Shown here piece by piece: positions 25,091 through 38,049 of a DNA stretch of 64,000 nucleotides. The first letter of the stretch is position 1. Each line of letters starts with the position of its first letter. The notes under the pieces are model-generated. The model did no database searches and was not told where the DNA came from. It saw only the letters and a program-made list of their open reading frames with translations. The translations under genes and the position numbers were made by a program. Source of the DNA: Lycocorax pyrrhopterus obiensis (lineage: Eukaryota > Chordata > Aves > Passeriformes > Paradisaeidae); NCBI GenBank assembly GCA_014706295.1, contig JACSVZ010000001.1, positions 84,318,237 to 84,382,236 on the forward strand, given 5' to 3'.

Positions 25091-28000
25091 TTGAAAGGAC
25101 CTACACTCACAACATCTCTCTGTAACTGCCAAGTAAATCTTTAAAACTACCATCCTGCATTACAGAGGGGGTCTGATTTGCTATAATAGTATTTCAAAGT
25201 ATAATTTTAAAATAACCCAAATTTCTGAAAATTATGACATATGATAATAATTTGAATTTAGAAATGATACACATCTGACCTACAGACTGGGCAAGATTTA
25301 CCCCTGGCCTACCATTTCCACTGAGTTTATTTTTCAATTACAGTATATAAAATGTAAATGTGCCTACAATAAACAATTTTACTAAATTATTTCCTGTAAT
25401 TTTATTTTTCCTTTCTTCAGTTCTCTCTCGGAGTGAATAATATGCCTTTCTATTAATTTCATAAGACAGCCTACAAATTGTTTTGCATAAGAAATAAAAC
25501 AAACAAAAACCAAAACACAATTTTGAGAAAGAAAAGTCTATCATGTCCTTATTTGCAAATATCACTTTCCAAAATAAACATGTCAAGCATGTCTTGGGGC
25601 TATTGTTCTTTTATCTTATGCAACATATCTTTTATCATATCCTTAAGAGTTTCTGTGTCATTATACCCTTTTTTTACATGACATGAAGCTCTAAGATCTT
25701 GCTTTGCAACTGTTTCTGCCTATCAACCAATAATGATAGGACAATTTTTTTTTTCCTAAAGAACCCAAGAGCAGGTTTGTTATTTGTTCATACAAGTTAC
25801 TACTCAAAATTCAGAAGCCAACATCCCGGGTAATGAACACAGAGCTTTGTGCTCTTGGAATATTTTGGGTATACTCTCTAGTGTTTATGGTTTTATGAAG
25901 ATTCCCTCCACAGATATAATTTGCTTTTTCAAGCTTTCACAGAGTTGCATTTTTCTCCAAACTTAGCCACTAAGGACATAGGCATTAAGCTATCTCCTTG
26001 CTTTTCTCATATAACAACAGCCAAAATCTGCCCTGGAGGAGGTCACAACAATTTTTTTCATCTACCAAACACACAAAATGCTTAACGTTGGAAAAAATAT
26101 ATCAACTTGCCATTGGACCAAGCAGCACAATTTCTGAATGAAAAGATCTTAAATGAGTCTCTGCAAGATAAGAAGAACAAGTGATACTCTCATAAATCAA
26201 TGGCTTTACTGCCCACTCAAAAGAAGAATTGAAGAGCAGCTGTCTATGTGTCAGGGAGCACAACTTTGGCACAGCAAGACTCTACTTTGTAAGAAGCTTG
26301 ATCTCACTGCGTCTGCAATAGATGAACCTTCACTGCATGTGAAAACTCTGCTGCCCTTTGTACACGTCACTGATGTGACACAGGCAGAACCAGAACATTT
26401 GTGCACTGGAGTCCCAGAGCCTGGACTTCCTGGTGTCATATCTTATGACAGCACAATTGGAAAACATGGCCATCTGCACAGACCGTGTGTTCCAAGGCCA
26501 GCAGCAAACGCTCTTCCACCTACACTCCAAAAAATAGCTGCCATAGCTAGGAATTCTAATATAATATTTAAAGACACAAAACAAACAAACAAAAAAACCC
26601 CCTAACTGATGAAGGAAAAACAGTTCTTCAAAGCCATTGGACAAATGTTCTACAATAACAAATGGCAAGTCGAAGCTAAAATACCATAGAGAAATTTCTT
26701 TTTGCCAAATTTATTATTTCTTTTGTTTTCATTAAGGATAACTAAAATTTTATCTAGAATTTGGAATACAGAAAGAAAAATGAGGATGACAGACCTGCAG
26801 AAAGGACTAGGTTATAGTAATGGAAAGAGCCAGATGAATGACTGTTGCAATTAATCACTTTGATGTTTGACTTCCGAGCTATTCTCTTCAGATGTTGAAA
26901 GATGCCTTAATGTAACTCCTTCCTTTATTTTTTTTCCCAACTAGCGCAAACAAAAGAATAATATTGACAATCTAAAATAACTTTTAAATAGGCTGCAGTG
27001 TGATATTATATTTATTGTATCACTTGAACCTCTAAAGCTGCAGCTACCTTTGTCTCTCCAACATGATTAGAATCTGTAATGCCTTTCTCAGAAGACTTAA
27101 AATACTGTTTGCCCATGCTTAGGATTACAGGAAAAAAAGAGGCAAGAAAACAACAAAAATGAAGAGTTACAGCTCCTCAAGCTATAAAAAAGTAATTAAA
27201 TACAATTTATTCCTTTAAAGGTACTCTTCATGTCAATGTAATATTTTGCTGATGTGTGTTGTCTTCCAGACAGCAGACTTCTTGAGAAAGATCTGGACAT
27301 CTAAAAACGATCAAGAAGACAGAACTTGCTACATAGATAATTACCTGAACAATAAAAGGATGAAAACACTATTCTGTAGTTTCATGTGACTAATTTGCAC
27401 ACTTGGCCTTATATTAAAAAAAGGATGAAGGTCTCCAAAGGAAGAAACATAAGGACTTTCAGACTACTCAGGTGAAATGAAAGGTGTTGTGTCAATGAAC
27501 ATATTCCACACAGCAGGCTAATCCCCATCTTCTGTTGCATCAGGATGCCACATCAAGCTCCAGCAATAGCTGTCATATAACTGTTTATTATTAAAGTAGT
27601 TTAAGATCAAGAATAATAATTCTCTAAAATTTACTGGAAGAATTTAAAACAAGGATCAGATAGGTAGAGGAAAATGGCCAAGAAAACTGCCACTCCCTAG
27701 GAAATTCTCACTACTCCACTAAGAAGCAGAAAAAAAAGACGTTGGCGTCCTGTCTACATAAAGACTTTTTTCCACACTCAGCCCAGTAGTTTAGCAAATG
27801 ATGCCACTGTCCTTCCTATCTTTTGATTTATCATGTATCTGGAAATACTGATGAGACAATTAACACTCCACTGCGCTGTCTGCTGCACCTCCTCCTCTCC
27901 TCCTGATGAAAATAGCAATGGCAAACATAATGAAAGGGATCTTCTCTAACTCCCCTTTTAACTCTTACACAGCACTCTAGAATGGGGAGGGAAATGATGA

Positions 28001-28544
28001 AACTGTTCGCTGACCCAGAAATTTACAACCTAAAGGAAAAAAGGAGTACAAAGACATGCTATAATGGCAAAATTATGAGACTTGCTGTATTACATGTAGT
28101 CAGGAGAAAATTTTAGAACTGAAAAAGAAGCTGGACAAGATCCATGGGGAATTTTCCTCACACTTGGCATAGATAAAAAAAAAAAAAAAGACACTGAGTC
28201 TTTGGGATTTTTAAAAATTACATAGAGTAAAAGGACACAGCGTCAAGTAGAATCCCAAAGCACACACATCACAGTTTTTCATACAACCCCTAGACAAAAG
28301 ATGTTCCGAGAAACTTTTCAGCAGTGTGCTGGAGATCATTATGTAACTGGGAAATCCATTTAGAAAGCAAGTTCCTTTGAAGCATTTCCCCAAGGACGGG
28401 ATAAATCAAGTACAGAATTTTTAAATGGTCTGCTTTATTGTCACCCAGAAGGACGCCGTATGAGCCAAAGCTGGAGATGCATCCATCACTTATCCAACAG
28501 CTGAGCACAGAGATTAATAAGCCCTTTCTCTAAAGGAAGCAACC

Positions 28545-28562
28545 AAAAAAAAAAAAAAAAAA
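28545..28562 (+). repeat. 18-bp poly(A) tract
   Basis: An uninterrupted run of 18 A. A 15-A run lies 360 bp upstream (28175-28189). Neither terminates a recognisable retrocopy. Confidence 0.95.
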
Positions 28563-28893
28563 GCTGACACCTTCCTTCCCTCAAATTTTCAGAAAAAAGC
28601 TAAGAGTTAAACCTGCGAAGGTGACAAAGACAGTATCAGGGGAATCTAGTATGTCATGCTAACAGCTCTTGATTCTCAGCAAAAGCCACAGAAGTAACTT
28701 TAACCACAGCAAAAGGACCAACACCTCATGACAGAATGATAAAAACCAAGGTCACACTGGAACACCATACCCCTTGCTGTCTCAGAGCTGAAGAAACTAT
28801 CTAGGCAACTGAATAATAATAGAAAATTCCTACCTAATTCAGAAAGAAGAAGCGCAGAAAATTTTGTCAATTGATATGCCATTGATCTACTTA

Positions 28894-29030
28894 GCTTCAA
28901 AGATGGTTGAATTTGGTCTGATGTGACACAATTTCATAGCACCATCTTCTGCCATTTAACTGCAATTGTAATGAAAAGATGACAGATTTATTTTCCTTCT
29001 CTACTGAAAACAAAAAGCAACCAGCCAAAG
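28894..29030 (+). repeat. Local duplication, copy 1
   Basis: About 137 bp that align with 29756-29896 on the same strand, starting at caaagatggttgaatttgg. Shared blocks in order are caaagatggttgaatt, atgtgac, aactgca, atgacagattta, cttctc and acaaaaag. Divergence is substantial and there are small gaps. It is either an old local duplication or two copies of an unclassified dispersed repeat. Confidence 0.75.
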
Positions 29031-29755
29031 CTTATTTTTCTCAAAACAAAATCTCCAGTTTGTTGGCATCCAAGCCTACCTGCACATCTATCTTTCCCTG
29101 AGCTGCTGCTTTTGCTCTATTGCAGCCACAGTTCATTAAGATGAAATGTGTTCGGCTGAAGCTGCCTCATCAGTGAGTATTGCTGAAGCAATTTAGTAAT
29201 GATCTTAATGCACAGTGCTGGATTTTTATAGCCATCTCAATTGGCTATTAAAATACAGCACTGCACTTCAAAATTGCTACTGCACCACTTCGGAAGTAGT
29301 TACCATGATGGAGCTGCAGAAAGCAATGTTCATTTCAGTGGAAACCTTACTCTTTGTGAATGATTTCTGGAAAATGATACTTAAAATCCACTATGAGATT
29401 AGATGTTCATTCTGCATATGAACACAGGATTCTTAAGACCTGCTCGGAGAGTTCTTAGGAGCTAAATGGTTTCAAGGGAAAAACAGACAAAATACGTGCA
29501 TATAATATTGCTGCACAGTCTTCCCAGTCATGTTGTTTACTTCTTTACTGCTAATGGAAAATGACAGTTAAATAGAAAAGGGGAAAATCATAGTTATCAC
29601 GAAAATATAAAAGACTTTGAGCAAGTAATATCCTACAGCTCACAGGATAGCTCCAGTTTTAGGTGAGACAACCAGTCTGAAGGAGGGATTTTGCATTCCA
29701 TTTGAAATTATCCTTTTTGATTTGGAAAATAATTTATTTAATGACTGACTACTAA

Positions 29756-29896
29756 TCTCCAAAGATGGTTGAATTAGGTCTTATGTGACGAAAAGCTGAT
29801 TCCACCCCTTCCTGTCATTAAACTGCATTTCCAACAAAAAACATGACAGATTTACCTCCCTTCTCCACTAAAGACAAAAAGATTACAGCAAAAGTC
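29756..29896 (+). repeat. Local duplication, copy 2
   Basis: Partner of 28894-29030, about 860 bp downstream in direct orientation, starting at ctccaaagatggttgaatta. The sequences flanking the two copies do not resemble each other beyond a few bases upstream. Confidence 0.75.
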
Positions 29897-32800
29897 TGAA
29901 AAACGAACTGAAGAGACACTTTAATAACAATAGCTATTATTTTGTGAAATTATATATAAGAACTTCTCTTCAGGAGTGGAAGGAACCACTTCACAGAATC
30001 AATGTGGGTTTTTTAAAGAAAAACTTCATATATGGTAATTTGCACAAAAGAGATGGCAAGTCTTCAGTGACCAAAGGCAGATAATACACTTGATATTTTA
30101 TTTATACCATAAAGAAGAATATGATAATAGCAGCTGTATGCATTTATCATCACTTAAATTAAAGAACATGATCCTCAGCCTGTGAAATATAAAGGTGCAG
30201 ATATAACCTACCACATCAAGCATTGGCAATACGAATGTGTCAAAATATTGTTGGAAAACAGCCAAGGCTTTTATAGCACTATCATGGAGCTCTCTAATTT
30301 TATAATTTTCAAGACAATACAATTTTCATGTGATAAACTATCAGATACTCACATATTCTTACATTAGACAATCCTAGCCTTCAGGGAAGCCATGCTTTTT
30401 AGTGGTGTTAACTTACAAACGATGGTTTGAGTCACTATTTTAAAACCGGAAAATTATGCATTAGTGCTCGATGGAGCACTTTCTGCTAATTGGAGGAAAT
30501 ACGAGTTCCTTCAAGCAAAGACATTTCACAAAAAAATGGTAATTTAGTTTTAGTTGTGGTGGTTTTCTATTTATACCTGAAGTAAGTGATACGGTTACAG
30601 TAATATGAAGTGAAGCACTTAAATTAGAGTTGAGAACCAAAATAGGTTGTTAAACCCAGGTTTGAGAAAGTTTTCCTGCTTCTTCATTTTTATACAGTTC
30701 TGTCTTTTAAGTTGTCCCATTTTGCTCTGTTTTAGATAAGGATTCACAGAGCACAGAAGGAAGAGAACATTGAAAACCAGAAGTAAATTCACAGCTAATG
30801 AGATCATAAGACTGAAATTCTTCAAAGACTGTAAGAAAAGGTTCTGCTCAAAATGTGAAAAAAACAATTTTGTTTAAAACACTTTGGACTTAACAAAACA
30901 TTTCTTAATTTCTTAATCAAGAAATATCTGCCTAACTCACCATAAAACTCCCCATTCCCACATGATAAAGTTTGCTATAGCATATTTAGTGTCTCTTAAA
31001 TTAGAGAAAATCGACCATTAAAGTAGTGGGAGTGATAGCTGCAATAATAAAAAAAAATAATAAAAAAATATGTACCATCATCAGTCTAAACCAAGCACTT
31101 GCAATCAGTTATCAAACAGCAAGATCTGAAAGCTCTCACTGTTCTCTGCAATTGGGAAATAAATAATTAGGGTTCTTTGCTTGCAAAAAGCCCCTTCTTT
31201 CATTTTAAGTGCTGTAGTTATTACCTAAGATAAAAAGGTAACATTTGACTTTGCTTTGCTAGATAAAAGTTATGTTTCCTCCTTTCCTTACTGAAAGCAG
31301 CACTTGTAAAAAAAAAAAAAAACTTAATCAACCCTCTATTCTGCTATTCTGAATTGAACATATTTTTTTTTTAGCAGACATTTTGAAATACACATAATTG
31401 AACTGTATTTTTGTTTCAGTTGTATATTTCAGTTGTCACTGCCAGCTGGGATACTATCTATGCAACAGAACACAAGATATTTCCAATAAAGCTATCAATC
31501 CAAACTAAAATATATCTATTCTTATGAAATAAGAAGCATGAACCTCTAGGAAACTACAGACAGCAAAGGACTACAGGACTTTCAGTAACAATCCAAGATA
31601 AATCTACAGTGAAATCATACCTTATATAGATGGTGAAAAATCTCTGCATCTTCTCAAGAAAATGCCATAACTTATCAGAGAGTCGAAACGTACACTATTT
31701 AAACCATACTGATTCTTTTTTTTCATTATAGTGAGAAAGCTCCATTACCATCCACTGAATTTATTCAGTGTCATCAAGAATAAAACAAATAGTTACAGGA
31801 AAAGGAAATCTACCATGTGCCACGGAGTCGCTTCAGTTCAGCACAGAACACAATGAAATGGAAACTCTGGAACTGGTTATGCCGGATTACGTAGTCTAAC
31901 ATTTAGACAGACATACATAACTCTCAAAATAAATGCACATTTTGCCCTTTATAGTAATCCCATTTTATTCTTGGATATTTTATTGAGAGATCTGGTTTAG
32001 GAGCTAAGTCTTTGCTGATTAAGAAATTTAAGATAAGGATAGCCTTCCAGAGGGAGATAGAGAATTGGGCTGAACAGTGCTTAAGAGATGCATTAATTTT
32101 TAATCTGGAGCCCCAAAACATAGTAACACTCCAAATGGATTAAAAGAAAAGTTTTTATATGGCCCTAATTCTGAGAGAAGAAAGAGTAGAGAATTAAGTG
32201 CCCCTAAACATGTTTTGTTAAGCGCACAAAGCAGGATGGGGGGGACCTAGTGAGAATGTGTCACTGCCTGAGTTCATCAGGAATGAGCAAAAAGCATGCT
32301 TATAGAAAACAAAAAAGTGACAGAGCTGCTGGTCTGTCCCGAGCCTTTTCATCTAAAATGCAGTGACCAAAAGGGCAGCTCCAGTTATCGCGGCAAGATC
32401 CCGACACAGCTCAAACGCTGTAATGATAGGCACTATTATCATGAAGGGTGTGGGAAAGTAATCCTGTTTCTCTGTGACTTTATGCTCAAACCACCCGAAT
32501 ATCCAGATAGCAAAAGTAGCTGTCCTTCACGTTGTTCCTTTTTTGGGTGTTTTTAAGTCTGACATTTCTCCTCTCAAGTTTCCTGGTACTCAGCTGCTCT
32601 GCTTCACATACCCCGAACTTCATTTCTGCAGTTTTGTTGTCTTTTAAGACACCACATTTCCTATAGAGGTGAGGTCAAAAGTTTATTATCTGATCCAACA
32701 CTGCTGTTACTAGAATAATTATTTTCTGCCTTTTTTTTACCTTCTGGTACATTATATCAGAGCTTAAATTATCAGGTAGGTAGGCAGGTAATGTATTACA

Positions 32801-35540
32801 TGACCTCTGTGTTTACCAAAGTTTCCTGACTGCCAGAAATTTTCTACAATGGTAGAAATAAATTTTTCTGCTGATCATTCAAAAATGAAATTTTAAAAAA
32901 TAAAGTTTAATTTCTATAACTAATTGGGCATCAGCATACTGCTCAATGGTTCTGGGTTTAGTAATAGTATATTTGGAGCGTGATAGGACAGCATGAATAT
33001 CTTGAGGTCAGTGGAACTTGTTTGGTTTAAAGTCCTCCAGTCAAATGCAATGAAAAGGGACAGAGCACTGGAACCCCTGAACAGTGACTGAAGTTCACAA
33101 TTCCCTGCCCATACACAGTTCTTTGCAGGGTCTTACAGGAAGCTAATGCACAAGTTACATTACAAAGCCAGACAGCACCATTAAATTGCTTTTTTTTGAA
33201 TGCCTGCATTTTGTTTGCTCTCCAGGAACGAACACTGCAGTGTGTGCAATCCATTCTCATTACTGCTAGCCTTGTTTCAATACAGAGCAAGAAAAGCGTA
33301 TGACTTAATGACAGGATTTTTAGTAGTGTCTAAATCCCAATGATTTTCAGTAAGAAAGCTGCACGTAAATCTTTCCTCTTTTACAGCTGCCAGCCACTGC
33401 AGAGATGCTGGCTGCTAAAACCGGCAGTGGCCTGGGAGTGACTGAAATGAAACACCTACTGTTGGCTACTCAATCCTTTGCAAAGCCATACAGTGAATTG
33501 TATGCCTGACTGAAGAGACATGGAAGAGGCATACAAAAGACAATCTCCCAAGCACATGAAAGAGAGAAAGAGCCTGCAAGGATGACAGTCAGTAATTATC
33601 TTCAAGACGCAGGCTATGGCTATCTGCCAGTATTAGCAATCAGGTGTGTCAAAGTGATGATCAGCTTTAAATGCCTACACAGCTGCAGCTCTCTTTGAAC
33701 ACTTGATTTTCTTGTTACACAACTCATTTGTGTCTTTGTTTACCTCCCTTCCCCCCAAAAATAAAACTAAAGGGTTACAGGGTTTAACACATGACGCTAG
33801 GAGAGCCTTTTTGTAAAGCAACAGGAACAACTGCATGGGGATCTGCATTCAGAAGGGACCTCCTGGCAGCACACTATCGTGTCCTTCCCCCGTCATACGC
33901 CCAAAGCCATCACCAAACAATGTTTATTTAACATCTTATGTTCAGAATACATTCACCAAGTTAATCAATGTCTTTTACACGGTGCTTGCTAGCTACAAAA
34001 ATTAACACTCATTAAGAAAACCCAACTGACCTCTATGGACCAATAACTTGTAAAAACCCTCATCCTGAATACCTCAGATGAAATTAAAAAGAGCTCTACA
34101 TAAAAAAAAAACCTTGCAAATTTCCTTCTTTACCAACTTCAAGTGCTGAAAGATATAATCGACTACACATAGACAGGCAAGCTAGGGATCTCTGAGTTTA
34201 CTTGGCGTTATGGAAGCCAAGACTTGCTTTCATGTGGTAAATTCTCAGGGCAGTAAGGAATGAACTCAGTAAATGCTGGGTTATATACTGACAGAGACAG
34301 TCAGGAAAAGAACTGAAAAGATATTGGCTACTCCAAGTTTGGTATGGAACAACCTTCTTGTCTAAAAAACAGATTTACTTTATTAATTTTGTGAGTATGA
34401 AAGAAGGAATGGTGTGGAAGCCACCATGCTGGTCTTCAGGTCCTGCTCGGGACACCAAAATGTCCCAATTTGACTCTGAGAAGTAAGAAACACTGTTTAT
34501 ATAAATATTATGTGGTTCTTACATTGCATAGTAATGGTGTGAAAGACTGGTTCACAGATAAATCACCTGAAATATGAGGAGATAAGCATCACAGGAGTGA
34601 CTACAGCCAAGAGTCACAGGTTTTAGTCTCAACTTCTGCTATGGGTTTAATGCCTCTCAAGAGATAATTTTTCATGGAAGATTTTGAAAAAAAAATCAAA
34701 GGAAAACTGCTACAGCTATTAAAAATCGTATTGGTAAGGTTTTCATCCCAACTATAAATTATTTATTTTCTTCATTTTGCTTTTTTATCTGTGGAATACA
34801 GAAAGCATAACAGAGCATGCTTCCTTACTGCCTGAATTATGAAGGCAAAATCCCTAGCTTTTGCAGAAAATTAGCACATCAACTTATTTTTTATCCAAGT
34901 TTCCAGTTAGATTGTTTCTATACAAGTGAAAATTAAAAAAATACATTCAACTTAACAATAAAATTCATTATTTATAGCACTTATCTGTAGTAAACTTCAT
35001 ATGAGAATATAGCTACAAAATCATATTTTCAGCAGTAAGCAGCAAAAGTTCTTTAGCTTGCCATAAAAGGCACTTTTTTGGTGTCCATTCTGTTTTATGA
35101 AAATAATTGTAAAAAGAAATAGTTTCAGGCATACACTCAAAACAAACACCATGCAAACCCACATTATTAGATAATGATTGCCTCTCTTGTCGGTTTCCAC
35201 AATGTAGCAAAAATTTGGTCACGGTGAATAATTTTTCCTGTTTCATCACAACCAGAAAGGACATGTTAATTTTAATTTCTTTAGCCTTAGGTCTCTCAAA
35301 ATGACTACCATATCACACACTTAGTTTAATTCCAAATCTCTAAAAACACTGCCTGCACTTCTACTCTGAATTCATGTGCACACAAAATACCATTAGAGAT
35401 GCTTTTCTATTAGGAAAACAATCCAGCATTGTAATTGACCACAAGAATCCAGACTTTCAGGGATTTACCATCGGATGCATGTTTAAATATATCTTACTCT
35501 TCTCCAAGAGCAGAGCATAATAAATACACTGCAGTGTCAA

Positions 35541-35569
35541 ATAGTGCACTGTTTACAGTGTTGCACTAT
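35541..35569. repeat. Hairpin-forming inverted repeat
   Basis: The arm ATAGTGCACTGT (35541-35552), a 2-base loop TT, and the arm ACAGTGTTGCACTAT (35555-35569) pair over all 12 positions with one 2-base bulge. Pairing beyond the arms is poor, so a microRNA precursor is not supported. Confidence 0.7.
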
Positions 35570-35799
35570 CTTTGTTAAGTGTTAGAGGTCAATCTCAACA
35601 ATATGTCTCAATATATTAAATATAGTCCACTACTGGTACAAAAAACCCCTATGGAGAAGCATACTATAATATTCACATGAGAGGACATGTAAGGGAGAAC
35701 ACTGAAAAAGCTGCAGATTATTCACTATAGATAAAACAGGGAGAGTAATCTCATGTGCACTGCATATACTAAGATACATGCAAATGTCTTCATTTTTTT

Positions 35800-35831
35800 A
35801 TATATATATCTATATCCATAGATATATATAT
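35800..35831. repeat. AT-rich perfect inverted repeat within a TA microsatellite
   Basis: Two 14-base arms, ATATATATATCTAT and ATAGATATATATAT, are separated by ATCC. The block continues into tacatacacacacaca. It is probably a simple-repeat tract that has become palindromic. Confidence 0.85.
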
Positions 35832-36591
35832 ATACATACACACACACATTTATCAAAGACTTGCTTATGAAATAGCTATTATGGATCAAAAAAAATTAAC
35901 TGCTGTTCATTTTATTCACACCTACTGTGAAAATCTGCATTTTCTTTGTCCAGAAATTAGCTATGAAGAAAAATGCTTCTAGAAAGGAATCTGGATTTTT
36001 GTTCTGTAACCAGAAGGTTTTGCTGGAAGCCATAAAGCTGATTTAGACTAATGAAGGTTTTGTGCTGGATTTCCACATGATTTTGTTGAAGGATAAAAAA
36101 AAATAAAATTTTCCTATGTATCTGGGTAAGTTGGTATTCTTGTCTTCATGTTTCAAAGATAACTCTAGAAGAAACCATTACGAAGGTACAGAGGATAAGC
36201 TGGATAATCAAAAAGCCTTCTCAAAAAAGGAAGAATTCAGAAACTCCACATTCAACAGAACCTTAAATGAAAGTCAAAGGTCTCAGTAGAGGAACTTTAA
36301 AGGTAGTATGGGTGCTGCCAACGTAAAGCATAGTATCTCTGTCTCTCTTTAGAAGGTAATGAGCCATCTCTGCAGTAAACATCAAACGATGCAAACCACA
36401 ACTCCTTGAACTCCTTTATATTTCAGGAAGAGGTGTAACCATGAATTCGAGTTATACCAGCCTAAATTAACTACATTTCAGTATGTGACAGGTCAACCAG
36501 TTAGCAAATCAACAAGGTCAGATGCCATTTAAGCCACAAGAGAGGTTAAACATCAAGTTTAAAATGGAGGTCTTTCAATTTTCTTATCTAC

Positions 36592-36761
36592 CTTTAGGTC
36601 CTTTGAACAACTTGATCTCTACCACGGTCTCCAGTATAGGTCTTCTTCGCCGGACGTACAACCGCACTATGGAACCAGCCTCCTTCAGGGCCTCCACGGC
36701 TTTGCTGTGCGAGACTTCTGACACGTCAACCTCATTCACTCGCAAGATGCAATCGTTGACC
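36592..36761 (-). CDS. DLG2: DLG2 coding exon, end of PDZ1, inter-PDZ linker and start of PDZ2
   Basis: This 170-bp exon completes the split Arg codon and then encodes [20 protein letters not shown], the rest of the PDZ1 alpha-B helix and last strand, an Arg-rich RLYVRRRR stretch, and the first PDZ2 strand EIKLFKGPK. The His after Ser in VSHSK is the alpha-B1 residue typical of class I PDZ domains, which select S/T-X-V tails. On the minus strand the acceptor is tttttcttgtag|GG and the donor CTAAAG|GTAGAT, which is non-consensus at +4 but acceptable. It enters in phase 2, has 56 full codons and leaves in phase 1. The PDZ2 GLGF loop is split by the following intron after the first base of its first Gly codon. 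No in-frame stops are present. The short linker makes PDZ1 and PDZ2 a tandem supramodule, as is known for the family. Confidence 0.97.
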
Positions 36762-36867
36762 CTACAAGAAAAACAAAGAACCACAGGTACTGAATGCTTC
36801 AGCTGTTACTTTGGACTGAACAGAGTTTTGTCAGTAGTGCTGTAAAATGAAGAATACTTCACTGGGA

Positions 36868-36950
36868 ATCACAGAATCACAGAACATGATGAGCTGGAAG
36901 GGATCCACAAGGACTGTCAAGTCCAAGTCTGGCAGATGACAGACTTAATG
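36868..36950 (-). mobile_element. CR1 LINE 3' terminus, short
   Basis: On the plus strand it reads aatcacagaatcacagaaca, then agctggaagggatccacaag and caagtccaagtctgg. This is the reverse complement of the CR1 terminal octamer repeat and adjoining 3' end. Only the last 80 bp or so remain. It begins 107 bp upstream (in DLG2 transcription order) of the 36592-36761 exon acceptor, so it is unusually close to a splice site. Confidence 0.85.
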
Positions 36951-38049
36951 AAATATGCTTCACAAGCAATGAGACACAGCACTCAGTCCTTCCAAAAGAT
37001 ATACCTGATTCAAACTGGAGTCTACCTAATCACTCACACCTACCATCCTCCTTCATAAATTGAGGTTACATGCACTTTAGTGATAGAAATCAGTAATAAA
37101 CAACTTGTCTTTGCAGACTTCATTAAAACAGTTTTGACTACACAATATAATTGCTTTAAAACACTCATGCTGCATGCTATTACAACTACGGTTGCTCTTA
37201 AGGAAATCTCATCATGCAATACAAAAGTTGTCATAGTAAAAATGCTGTCCTACAAAAAGCAGACCATTTAAAAGAGAATGCTTGATGGTAAATAACATGT
37301 TTTCAACACTGACTGTAGGCTACAAGATCTGCTGTAGGGTGACAGCTTGTTTGTTTTTTTTTTATTAGAATACTAATAAAATTCCCTCATAGTCTTACTT
37401 TGAGCATTTACTACAGCATGTGAGGATGAACATATAATCACCCTCAATGTCCTGGTTAGATGGAGTTGTATTCTCCTTATCTGACAGATTTGTCCTAGTT
37501 GGAAAGGAAATCTACAAATTAAGAGCAGTAAAATCCATCTCCGAAGCAGCAGGCTAATGACTTAACTACTGGACCATCCTTTCTTTGCAAACGAGGACAA
37601 GTGAAAAGAGCAAATTCCAAAGAACTACATTATTTGAGACTCTACTGTTCTTGTGGAATACATTTGTTGTGAGATGCCTCTAAGTACTTTGGGTGCAGAA
37701 GAAAAAGGCATATCAGCGAAGCAAATATGAGTTGCTAAAGATATCCCCATTTCTGCTATGTTTCTATACATAAAAATCAACTACCAAATGTTACTCTTTA
37801 CAGCAAAACACTTGAGCTGAGTATTGATCAGGAGTCTCAGCACATGGAAGGAGAATGAAGCTTTACCTAAATTTATCAGAACTCTGAGAATTTAGGATGG
37901 TTTTTGTCATGCTCTTGTGCTGCTGCTTTTGTTTAAAATGAAGCCAAATCAATACGACAGAAAACGCAGTTATTTGAAACTGGCCAAACTTGGAAAGGAC
38001 ATAAAGTCGATACTTCCCTTCTGAGAAAAAGTACTATAACAGAGATTCC

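Larger units (their letters stand above)
9983..36591 (-). other. DLG2: DLG2 intron within PDZ2 (26,609 bp)
   Basis: This intron interrupts the PDZ2 GLGF loop. The donor GTAGAT is at 36591 and the acceptor ttttccag ends at 9983. It holds a solo LTR (13066-13502), CR1 pieces at 13610, 19740, 22475 and 24205, an old CR1 ORF relic around 24840-25090, and a diverged local duplication at 28894 and 29756. A possible retroviral primer-site remnant lies near 34430. Hairpins lie at 35541 and 35800. A-tracts of 15-18 bases occur at 14280, 28175, 28545 and 31308. In 9990-13060, 13840-19730, 19890-22470, 25100-28890 and 29900-34400 I see no supportable gene or repeat beyond short simple sequence. Confidence 0.9.

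Noticed and set aside
26153..26605. 150-codon open frame on the plus strand
   Set aside because: No recognisable domain, no splice or promoter context, unlike any protein I know, and overlapped by open frames on the other strand. Best explained as chance.
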